Origin: Streptomyces sp. CA-210063
GTDB taxonomy: Bacteria; Actinomycetota; Actinomycetes; Streptomycetales; Streptomycetaceae
Direction of reading: 5' to 3'
NCBI RefSeq assembly: GCF_024612015.1
Contig: NZ_CP102512.1
Span: 6,324,001-6,388,000, forward strand
DNA: 64,000 nucleotides
A model generated the notes under the pieces. That model was not told the DNA's origin, searched no databases, and was given only the letters and a program-made list of their open reading frames with translations. Positions 12,241 through 19,560 of the stretch are shown here, in pieces (within the stretch, counting starts at the first letter, position 1; each line of letters starts with the position of its first letter). Made by a program: the position numbers and the translations under genes.

Positions 12241-12741
12241 TCAGTTCTCCTGGGTCGGGTCCACGATGCGGACGCCGAAGTGGGCGCTGAGGGCCGTGCA
12301 GGAGCGGCAGGGCGGGGCGAAGCCGCCGTGGAGGGGGTCGCCGTCCTCGCGGATGTGGCGGGTGGTGAGTTTGGCCTGCTTGAGGATCTTGCGGGCCTCG
12401 CCGTTGGTCATGGGTCTGCGGGCGGCGCGCTTGCTGCGGCCGGCGTCGGCGCTGGTGATGTGCCGGGAGATGAGGATGGCCTCGGCGCAGCGGCCGGTGA
12501 AGCGGTCGCGCCGGTCGGTGGCGAGGGAGTCGAGGAACTCCTGGACCAGGGGGTGCAGGGGCGGGGCCTGGTCGCCGCGGGCGGCGGTGCCGGTGAGGGT
12601 CTCGCCGCGTACGGAGAGGGCGGCGGCCACGGTGGGCAGGATGCCGTCGCGGCGGTGGAGGAGGGCGGGAGCGTGTGGCTGTTCCGCGGTGCTCCAGCCG
12701 ATGCGAGGGTCACCCGAAGGTCCCGCCTGCGTCGCGCTCAT
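12241..12741 (-). CDS. YwqJ-like nucleic acid/nucleotide deaminase domain protein
   Basis: 166 residues. The zinc-binding deaminase pattern is present: CAE (Cys85-Ala-Glu87, in FTGRCAEAILISRH) and PCxxC (Cys145 and Cys148, in FAPPCRSCTAL), spaced as in the YwqJ-type deaminases that occur as tips of polymorphic toxins. The C-terminal HFGVRIVD is also typical. There is no signal peptide, membrane helix or trafficking domain, so secretion is not evident. ATG 12741 is preceded by AGGAGGGG. The downstream SUKH-3 gene is the likely immunity partner. Whether it edits DNA, RNA or nucleotides cannot be told. Confidence 0.72.
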   Translation of the reverse strand: MSATQAGPSGDPRIGWSTAEQPHAPALLHRRDGILPTVAAALSVRGETLTGTAARGDQAPPLHPLVQEFLDSLATDRRDRFTGRCAEAILISRHITSADAGRSKRAARRPMTNGEARKILKQAKLTTRHIREDGDPLHGGFAPPCRSCTALSAHFGVRIVDPTQEN

Positions 12742-13126
12742 GATCGTGATCCCCTCCTATTACATCCCCCGCCAGCGGACACAGAGTGCCAAACGGTGTG
12801 GCCGGTGCGGAAGCTGGGGCGGTGCGACACGCCCGGGCTTCGGCGTTGCGTAAGGGTGGTGTGACGGCTGGTCACGGAAGCGGAGGCCCGGTGACCGGTG
12901 TCGCCGTACCGCATAGGCTGTCGACAACCGCGATCCGTACGGGTCCCGCGTTCGAGGGCAGTTCGAGAGCAGGCCGAGAGCAGACCGAGGGATCGGTCGA
13001 GGGCTGTTCACGGGCTGATCGAGGGTGGGTTCGGGGCGGATCGGGGGAACCGGAACGGGCCGTACGCGGGCCTTTTCGCAGCCAGCCAGAACAGGTCACA
13101 CAGAACGCCGCAGGGGGGCAACCGCC
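12742..13126. promoter_or_regulatory. Divergent intergenic region of the toxin/immunity cluster
   Basis: 385 bp between the deaminase gene and the nuclease-SUKH gene. From about 12950 to 13060 it holds a degenerate run of short GAG/GGG-containing repeats (variants of CGAGGG and GATCGGG). No convincing small gene. Promoters for both directions must lie here, but I cannot assign -35/-10 boxes. Confidence 0.4.
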
Positions 13127-14137
13127 ATGACGACAGGTCGGCTCGGGCAGCAAGCCGCGCCGCCGAACGCGGCCTACGCCGGGCAGGTCGTGCAGTTTCC
13201 GGACCCGGTCCGGGCCGCGCGTCATCCGAGGGGTGTCCGTGTTGACGCGCACGGCTATCCGGACTTCTCGCCCTATGCCCGTGCCGCGGCGGAGATCGCC
13301 GATCCTCCGGAGGGGTTCGGGGTCGATGAACTGCGGTTGACGGACTATGTGTCCGCGAACGCGGCGTTGGCGGCGACGGGGCACGAGTTGTGGGACACGA
13401 TCCCGCCGGTGGCGACGCCGCACGGCTGGACGTGGCATCACGCGCCGGGCGGGCGGCGGTTGGAGCTGGTGCCGGTCGAGGTGAAGGCGCTGCTTCGGCA
13501 TCACGGTGGCATAGCGACGGCGCGCGTGGACCAGCACAAGCGGGGCACGCGGCCGTTGCAGGAGACCCGGCCGGCGCACTTCGGGCTGCCGAAGTCGTCG
13601 GCGGTGGCGGTGACGGAGACGCAGGTGCAGGGGGTCGAGGAGGACCTCGGGTACCGGCTGCCGGGCGCGTACCGGTCGTTCCTGAAGGCGGCGGGAGGCT
13701 GTGCTCCCGTGGGGGCGGCCCTCGACGCGGAGTTGGGGCTGCTGGTGGACCAGCCGTTCTTCACGGTGCGGGACGAGGCCGCGGTCAACGACCTCGTGTA
13801 CGTCAACAAGTGTCTGCGGGACCATCTCACCAAGGACTATCTGGCGGTCGGGTTCGCGCAGGGCGGGATTCTCGCGGTGAAGGTGAAGGGCGACCGGATC
13901 GGGTCGGTCTGGTTCTGCGCGTACGACGACGCCCGTGATGTCGATCCGTCGTGGCCGCCGGCCGAGCGGGTGGAGCGGTTGCTGCTCCCCGCCGGTGAGG
14001 ACTTCGACGCGTTCCTGTCCCGGCTGGCGGGCAATCCGCCGGAACTGGAGACGGTGGCGAACCTGATGGTGGACGGTGGCTTCGCACGGGCCGTGCCGGT
14101 CGCCGCGGGCGCCTCGGTGTCTTCGGTGGGGGAGTGA
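13127..14137 (+). CDS. HNH/EndoVII (WHH-type) nuclease domain fused to SMI1/KNR4 (SUKH) domain
   Basis: 336 residues. The N-terminal half carries hallmarks of the WHH group of HNH/Endonuclease VII toxins: GYPDFSPYA (about 43-51), WHH (Trp103-His-His105), LVPVEV and HHGG (125-128). The second half (about 155-300) looks like a SMI1/KNR4 SUKH domain (GYRLPGAYRSFLKAAGG, YVNKCLRDHL, YLAVGFAQGG). The two are normally a toxin tip and its separate immunity protein; here they are one chain with no export signal. ATG 13127 follows GGGGGG. The next gene begins 7 bp after the stop, so the two form an operon. Residues are as seen; activity is untested. Confidence 0.75.
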   Translation: MTTGRLGQQAAPPNAAYAGQVVQFPDPVRAARHPRGVRVDAHGYPDFSPYARAAAEIADPPEGFGVDELRLTDYVSANAALAATGHELWDTIPPVATPHGWTWHHAPGGRRLELVPVEVKALLRHHGGIATARVDQHKRGTRPLQETRPAHFGLPKSSAVAVTETQVQGVEEDLGYRLPGAYRSFLKAAGGCAPVGAALDAELGLLVDQPFFTVRDEAAVNDLVYVNKCLRDHLTKDYLAVGFAQGGILAVKVKGDRIGSVWFCAYDDARDVDPSWPPAERVERLLLPAGEDFDAFLSRLAGNPPELETVANLMVDGGFARAVPVAAGASVSSVGE

Positions 14138-14144
14138 GTTTTCG

Positions 14145-17100
14145 ATGGTGACGTTCGCTCAGGCGCAGGAGCGCGCAGAGGAGTGGATCAACGGGGATCT
14201 GCCGGGCTATCAGCACCGTGAGGTGCGGGTGCGGGAGTTCGACCTCGGGTTCGTGGTGTGGGCCGAGGACCGGGCGGACGGTCCGCGGTCCGACGGTGGC
14301 GCGCAGCGGCTGGTCATCGCCCGGGACAGCGGGGAGGCCACGCTGTGGCCGTCGCTGCCGGTGGGTGAGGTGATCCGCCGGTTCGAGGAGGAGTACGGCC
14401 GTACGGACGCGGCTCCGGCCGCCGCGCCCGCGCCTCCGGCCCGGGTGGATCTGAACCAGACGTCGTTCCTGCTGACTCCGCCGGAGTGGTTGCAGGACGC
14501 GGCGGACAAGCTGGGGATTCCGGACCGCCGGTCGGGTGCGGGTGCGGGTGCCTCTGACGGTGCCGGGTCTCGTCCGGCTGCGGCTGATGCGGGTGGTTCC
14601 GGCTCCTCGGGCGCCGGCGGGGTGTCCGGGGGCGGCGGTTCGATGCCCGAGACGATGCCGGGGCCGGTGGGGCAGTCGCCTTCGGCCGGCCGTGGGGTGC
14701 CCGCGGCACCGGCCGACGCCACGCCGTGGCCGGCCGCCGCGCCGGCGGACGACGAGGTGCGGGACGCGGTGCCGCCGAGGGACGCCGAGCCGCGCGACGC
14801 GGTGCCGGGGGTGCCCGCCGGGGCGACTCCGTGGGCCGGGACGGACACCAACGCCGAGGCCGAGGACGACCGTTCGGTGCCGCTGCCGGAGACCGTGTTC
14901 GCGCCGCAGTTGTCCGAGGTGAACGACCGGGACGACGCCCCGGCGCCGAGTACGCTGCCGGAGGCCAAGACGGCGCTGATTTCCGGGGGCAGCCAGCTCC
15001 CGCGTACGACGGTGGCGCCGGCTGTGGGCGGCCCGGGCTCGGGTGCGCCGGGCGGCCTTTCGCAGCCACAGCAGCATCAGCAGCCGCCGTCGGCGGGTCC
15101 GGGGACTCCGCCTCCGGGTGCGCCGTCGTACGGGTATCCGCAGGGTGCTGGTGGTCCGGGGACTCCGCCGCCCGCGCCGTCCTATGGCGATCCGCAGGGT
15201 CTCGGTGGTCCGGGGACTCCGCCTCCGGGTGGGCCGTCGTACGGCTATCCGCAGGGTCCCGGTGGTCCGCAGGGTCCGGGTACGCCGCCGCCGGGGCGTC
15301 CGCTGCCGCCCCATGCCGGTGACATCGCCGACGCCGCCACCAGCAAGGCGGCACCGCCTCCGCGCCGGGGCGCCGGGCCTGGGGCGCCGCCGCCTCCGGC
15401 TCCGCCCGGAACCCCGGGGACGCCGGGCGCCCGCCCGGGCGCCACGCCTCCGCCGCAGTCCGGGCCCGGTGCACCGGGCACTCCGGCGGGCGGGTACGTG
15501 CCGACCCAACTGGTCTCCTCCCTCGGCCCGGACGGGCCGGAGGGTCTCGGCGCTCCGGGTCGGCCCGGAGCTCCCGGTTCCCCTGGGGCTCCCGGTCAGC
15601 CGGGCGGTCCCGGCGCGCCGAATCCGCCCGGGAGTACGCCCCCGGGCGGCATGCACCACGCGGCGACGATGCTCGCAGGGCCCGCGATCGGCGGCCCGGG
15701 CGCGCCGCTCCCGCCGGGGCCGCCCGGTGCTCCGGGTCAGCCGGGTGGTCCTGGCGTCCCTGGTCCTCCGGGTCAGCCCGGTGTCCCCGGGGCCCCCGGT
15801 CAGCCGGGCGGTCCTGGTGCCCCCGGCGCTCCCGGCGCGCCCAACCCGCCCGGCGGTACACCCGCAGGCGGCGTGCACCACGCGGCGACGATGCTGGCCG
15901 GGCCCGCGGTGGGCGGCCCGGGCGCGCCCGGGGCTCCGGGGCAGCCGGGTCATCCGGGGATGCCGCCGGGTGCCCCCGGCCCCGTACACCATGCCGAGAC
16001 GATGCTGGCCGGGCCGCCGGTGGGCGGGCCCGGCGGTCCCGGTGCGCCGCAGCCGCCCGGTCCGCCCGGGATGCCGCCGGGGGCTCCCCAGGGGATGCCG
16101 GGGCAGCCCGGTCAGCCCGGGCCGATGCCCGGTCAGCCGGGGCCGCCGATGGGGGCCCCGCCGGCGTACGGCTATCCGCAGCCGCCCGCCGGGCAGCCGA
16201 CCGTCGGGCCCGGCTACCAGGCCGTGCTGCGGTTCCGGGCGCCGGACGGCTCCGAGCAGCAGGTGATCCGGCGTTCGGCGCCGGGTACGCCGCACCCGGA
16301 GTGGCAGATCTTCCACGAGCTGCGCGGGTTGAACATCCCGCCGGAGGCCGTGCTGGAGCTGCACACGGAGCTGGAGTCGTGTGAGCTGCCGGGGGCGTAC
16401 TGCGCGCGGATGATCCGTGAGCAGTGGCCGAACGCGCGCATCACGTCCATCGCCCCGTACGGCAAGGACCATGCGAGCCGGCAGCAGGGCATGGCCCAAC
16501 TCATCGCGCACCAGGGCGAGTTGCACCAGGTCGCGGACGGTCCGGCGCGGCTCGCGCCGGTGCGTGCGCCGTTGCCGCCGGTGCAGCCGGCTCCGCCGGT
16601 CCCGCCGGAGGCGATCGGGCAGGAGCTGGCGGCGGCGTTCGGGCCGGGGGTGTTCCGGTTCGACCAGCAGGCGGTGTCGCGGCAGGGCGTTCCGCCGATC
16701 GTGGCGCACACGCTGGTCGTGGCGGGACTGCCGGTGGACATGGGCCCGTTCTTCTGGGCGCAGGCCCAGCCGGGCCGTCCGGTGCCGACGTTGGCGGAGC
16801 TGGCGCAGGAGCGGGGTGTGCAGCCGGCGGCCGACGCGGGCTCGTACCTGGTGATGGGCAGCGACTTCGGCAAGGCGCTGTGTGTGCAGTACGGCACGGC
16901 GAACATCGTGGCGGTGCCGGTGGAGGCGGGGCCGGGCGGTGCGCCCGTACCGCCGCAGTTCGTGAACACCGGGCTGCCGGAGTTCGCGCGCTGCCTCGCT
17001 CTCCTCGGCCGTATGTGGCGGCTGCGGTTCGGCCTCAACCAGGAGCAGGCGGGCCGTTGGACCGTCGACTTCCAGGCGCAGCTCGCCGGCCTCGACCCGG

Positions 17101-17168
17101 CGGCGCTCGCCTCGCCGGAGAGCTGGTGGTCGGTGCTGCTGGAGCAGATGTGGGACGGGCTGCTGTGA
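14145..17168 (+). CDS. Multi-domain protein: Imm35-like, collagen-like linker, deaminase-like, SUKH-4-like
   Basis: 1007 residues. Residues 1-85 resemble the Imm35/YrhB immunity family (TFAQAQERAEEWINGD, LWPSLPVGEVIRRFEEEY). About 125-688 is Pro/Gly/Ala-rich, much of it in collagen-like G-x-y triplets, with three copies of a box HHAxTMLAGPxxGGPG and several YGYPQG motifs. About 690-800 resembles a toxin-type deaminase, with HTE (His740-Thr-Glu742) then Cys746 and Cys753 (ESCELPGAYC) and a downstream helix. The last 200 residues (WWSVLLEQMWDGLL end) resemble SUKH-4. No signal peptide or membrane helix is seen. The start follows GGGGGAG at the end of the previous gene. The domain order is unusual and the domain calls at both ends are by pattern. 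Confidence 0.72.
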   Translation: MVTFAQAQERAEEWINGDLPGYQHREVRVREFDLGFVVWAEDRADGPRSDGGAQRLVIARDSGEATLWPSLPVGEVIRRFEEEYGRTDAAPAAAPAPPARVDLNQTSFLLTPPEWLQDAADKLGIPDRRSGAGAGASDGAGSRPAAADAGGSGSSGAGGVSGGGGSMPETMPGPVGQSPSAGRGVPAAPADATPWPAAAPADDEVRDAVPPRDAEPRDAVPGVPAGATPWAGTDTNAEAEDDRSVPLPETVFAPQLSEVNDRDDAPAPSTLPEAKTALISGGSQLPRTTVAPAVGGPGSGAPGGLSQPQQHQQPPSAGPGTPPPGAPSYGYPQGAGGPGTPPPAPSYGDPQGLGGPGTPPPGGPSYGYPQGPGGPQGPGTPPPGRPLPPHAGDIADAATSKAAPPPRRGAGPGAPPPPAPPGTPGTPGARPGATPPPQSGPGAPGTPAGGYVPTQLVSSLGPDGPEGLGAPGRPGAPGSPGAPGQPGGPGAPNPPGSTPPGGMHHAATMLAGPAIGGPGAPLPPGPPGAPGQPGGPGVPGPPGQPGVPGAPGQPGGPGAPGAPGAPNPPGGTPAGGVHHAATMLAGPAVGGPGAPGAPGQPGHPGMPPGAPGPVHHAETMLAGPPVGGPGGPGAPQPPGPPGMPPGAPQGMPGQPGQPGPMPGQPGPPMGAPPAYGYPQPPAGQPTVGPGYQAVLRFRAPDGSEQQVIRRSAPGTPHPEWQIFHELRGLNIPPEAVLELHTELESCELPGAYCARMIREQWPNARITSIAPYGKDHASRQQGMAQLIAHQGELHQVADGPARLAPVRAPLPPVQPAPPVPPEAIGQELAAAFGPGVFRFDQQAVSRQGVPPIVAHTLVVAGLPVDMGPFFWAQAQPGRPVPTLAELAQERGVQPAADAGSYLVMGSDFGKALCVQYGTANIVAVPVEAGPGGAPVPPQFVNTGLPEFARCLALLGRMWRLRFGLNQEQAGRWTVDFQAQLAGLDPAALASPESWWSVLLEQMWDGLL

Positions 17169-17208
17169 TCCGTCGCGGCTGACGGCCGCCGCGCCACACG
17201 CACGTCGC

Positions 17209-17248
17209 AAGGGCCCGACCCGGTCTCGTACGACCGGGTCGGGCCCTT
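17209..17248. terminator. Strong intrinsic-type hairpin after the toxin/immunity cluster
   Basis: Perfect 17-bp stem, arms 17209-17225 and 17232-17248, six-base loop. It begins about 40 bp after the stop of the multi-domain gene and would end the rightward transcript. Confidence 0.85.
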
Positions 17249-17329
17249 CCGCGTGCCCGGCCGCGCCTCCCGAGTCCCTCGTACGGAGTGTCACGTTATG
17301 AACACTTCCGTCCGATACATCAAGATGTG

Positions 17330-17349
17330 CGCGAAATCATCATTTCGTG
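17330..17349. promoter_or_regulatory. Short inverted repeat before the coiled-coil gene
   Basis: CGCGAAAT and ATTTCGTG flank CATC (7 of 8 bases pair) in a locally AT-rich stretch 24 bp ahead of the ATG at 17374. It could be an operator or a 5'-UTR hairpin. Weak evidence. Confidence 0.35.
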
Positions 17350-17373
17350 TGCGTCCGGCGGAGAGGGCCCAGC

Positions 17374-18279
17374 ATGAGCAGCGCACCGACGGCACCCCAT
17401 GGCTTCGAGTTCGACGTCGTACGCCGTGGCTACCGCCCCGACCAGGTCGACGCCTGTGCGGCGGCCCTGTGGCGGGACCGGGACGCCGCGTGGGAGAGGG
17501 CCGCCCGGCTGACCGTGCTGGCCCGGGACATGGGCGCGGACCTCGACCGGCTGCGCGAGACGGTCGCCGGGCTGACCCCGCAGACGTACGAGGCGCTCGG
17601 CGGGCGCGCCCGCCAACTGTTCGAACTCGGTGTCGAGGAGGCCACGGCCGTCCGTGAGGGCGCGCGCGAGGAGGCCCGGCGGATGGTCGCCGAGGCGGAG
17701 GAGGCCGGACTGCGGCTGCGGGGTGCCGCCCAGGCCTACGCCGACGAGGTGCGCGGCGAGGCCGAGGAGCGGGCCCGGCACCGGTTGCTGGCCGCCCAGG
17801 CCGAGGCCGACGACCTGCGGATCGCGGCCCGGCGCGCGGTGAAGGAGGGGCGGGGCGAGGCGCTGTCCGCGCTGCGGGAGGTGCGGGAGCGGACCGAGGG
17901 GATGCTCGCCGAACTGGACAAGGAGTTCGACGACCGGGTGGCCGACATCGAGCGGGAGGTCGCCGAACGGGAGGCCGTGTTCGTCGCCCGGCTCGCCGAG
18001 CGGGCCGCCCGCGCGGAGGCCGCCGCCGCCGAGGCCGAGCGGGCTCTCGCCGACGCGGAGGCGGCCGCGGTACGGCTGCAGGGCGACGCCGAGGCCCGCG
18101 CCGCCGAGCTGATCGCGGAGGCGCGGCGGCGCGAGCAGTGGGTGGTGGCGGAGACCGAGCGGGTGTTGCGGGAGCACGGGGAACGGTGGGACGAGGTGCG
18201 GGCGCAGATGGACCACGTACGCAGCAGTCTGACCGCGCTGACCGGCCAGGCTCCGGGCGAGCAGACGCCGTGGCAGTGA
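17374..18279 (+). CDS. DivIVA/FilP-like coiled-coil protein (often named cellulose-binding protein)
   Basis: 301 residues. The N-terminus has a DivIVA-type motif (GFEFDVVRRGYRPDQVDAC), followed by an almost uninterrupted Ala/Glu/Arg-rich coiled coil from about residue 30 to 285. Proteins of this build in Streptomyces belong to the DivIVA/Scy/FilP group and take part in polar growth or cytoskeletal scaffolding. No membrane helix or signal is seen. ATG 17374 follows GGAGAGGG. It lies between a toxin/immunity cluster and a trypco2/trypsin pair, with no evident operon link to either. Group membership is sound; the specific role is not known. Confidence 0.75.
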   Translation: MSSAPTAPHGFEFDVVRRGYRPDQVDACAAALWRDRDAAWERAARLTVLARDMGADLDRLRETVAGLTPQTYEALGGRARQLFELGVEEATAVREGAREEARRMVAEAEEAGLRLRGAAQAYADEVRGEAEERARHRLLAAQAEADDLRIAARRAVKEGRGEALSALREVRERTEGMLAELDKEFDDRVADIEREVAEREAVFVARLAERAARAEAAAAEAERALADAEAAAVRLQGDAEARAAELIAEARRREQWVVAETERVLREHGERWDEVRAQMDHVRSSLTALTGQAPGEQTPWQ

Positions 18280-18320
18280 TCACCACCGTGCCGTGGCGGG
18301 CGGCGTGTTCTTCCCTCGCG

Positions 18321-19093
18321 TCAGCCGTGGGCGGCCGGGGCCGGGTGCGTGAGGCTGATCTCCAGGTCCGGCCGGGCTTTCGTGAGGAGGGTGAGGCTCG
18401 GGTCCTCGGCGGAGAGCCGGTGGCCCGTGGGGGCCGTGAGGGCGAGCTTGGTGAGGGACGGGAAGACCTCCGTGAGTTGCTCCACCCCCCCCTCAGGTCG
18501 GTGACCTGCCGCAGGCGCAGGGACTTGACGCCGGGCAGGACGCCGAGGTGACGCGGTTCGGAGAACGACTCCGAGAAGGACTGCACGGTCGTGTCGACCT
18601 CCGAGACGCGGCCGGACTCGCGGATGAAGTCCCAGAACCCGCGTGTGTTCAGGGGGCTGGGCAGCATGAGGGAGGTCAGTGACTCCCAGGCGTCGAGGCC
18701 CTGGGTGTCGACCAGCCGTTGCACCGGCAGGGAGAGCCGGGTGACACCTCGGTGGACGGGGATCGATGCCACGGAGGTGATGTACGGGGTGGACAGGGTC
18801 AGGGCCGTGAGCGCGGGGTCGGGTGGCATCTCGCGGAGCACCTCGTGCGCGTACGCGGCGCAGGGCAGTTCCTCGGCGGTGAGGAGCAGCGCGGCGTCCT
18901 GCTCCTCGTCGGACCAGATGACCTGGGCGGTGGTGCGGTGGGCGCGCCGGGGGTGGGCGACCTGCGGCGCGGTGCTGCCGCCGATGACGTGGGCACAGGT
19001 CAGCACGAGGCGTCCGTTGAGCGCGACGCCGCTGCCCTGGCGGTCGCCGAGGACCACGACCGCACGGCTCGCGGGGCTGTCCGCCGGTGTCAT
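18321..19093 (-). pseudogene. Trypsin-like peptidase domain protein, frameshifted at a G8 tract
   Basis: The frame from ATG 19093 encodes RQGSGVALNGRLVLTCAHVI (trypsin-like His) and SDEEQDAALLL (Asp), and continues to about 18493. There the minus-strand run of eight G (18485-18492) shifts it away. The next frame then completes the protein with GVEQLTEVFPSLTKLALTAP and ends at 18321. One extra G would restore about 257 residues. The C-terminal part has leucine-rich-like spacing. No GxSG serine motif is seen in either part, so the protein may be catalytically dead or divergent. Its ATG overlaps the stop of the trypco2 frame by 4 bp. The shift could be real or a sequencing error in a homopolymer. 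Confidence 0.7.
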
Positions 19094-19437
19094 CGGGTGG
19101 GGTGGGCGGGGCGCGGAACGGGCGGGGCCTCGCCGAATCCCGCCGTGCTGCCCGGGTCGTCGTCGCCGACCAGCCAGGGAGCGTGGGTGCGGGAGTCGCG
19201 CGGGGTGAGGGTGAAGGCGACGCGGTGGGTGCGGCCGGTGGCGCGGGCGGCGTCGGCCCCGGCGTCGACCACCCATGCCTTGACCCGGCCGCCAGCCTTC
19301 GTCTCCTTGCGCAGTTCGAGCGTGAACTCCATCTCGATGGTGCCCACTTCGAAGACCACCGGCTGTCCGGTCGCGCGCGTCGCGGCCTCGACGAGCTGGT
19401 CACGGACCGAGGCGATGGCCTCGGTGAGATCGATGCC
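19090..19437 (-). CDS. Trypsin-co-occurring domain 2 (trypco2) protein, start codon not found
   Basis: The open frame encodes GIDLTEAIASVRDQL, VVFEVGTIEMEFTLELR, KAWVVDAGAD and THRVAFTLTPRD, which together match the trypco2 domain found beside trypsin-like proteases in actinobacterial NTPase-linked conflict systems. The stop overlaps the ATG of the trypsin-like gene, consistent with an operon. However, between the MFS stop (19561) and the start of the domain (19437) there is no ATG, GTG or TTG in this frame. The first canonical start is a GTG at 19359, which would delete the first helix. The coordinates given cover the domain, not a proven start. Confidence 0.6.
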   Translation of the reverse strand, partial: GIDLTEAIASVRDQLVEAATRATGQPVVFEVGTIEMEFTLELRKETKAGGRVKAWVVDAGADAARATGRTHRVAFTLTPRDSRTHAPWLVGDDDPGSTAGFGEAPPVPRPAHPTR

Positions 19438-19560
19438 GTCGAAGGCGTGACCGTCGGTGGCGTGACCGGCGGCCCGGGGCGTGGTGTCGCCGTCCCCTCC
19501 CGATGGCCCCGGGAGTCCCGATGGCCCTGATTTCCGGGACCGCCGTGGGTGCGAGGGTGG

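Noticed and set aside
13827..17294. A 1155-codon open frame on the minus strand opposite the multi-domain immunity/deaminase gene
   Set aside because: It mirrors the high-GC coding strand, has no family match that I can see, is Arg/Pro-rich noise and overlaps two well-supported genes.
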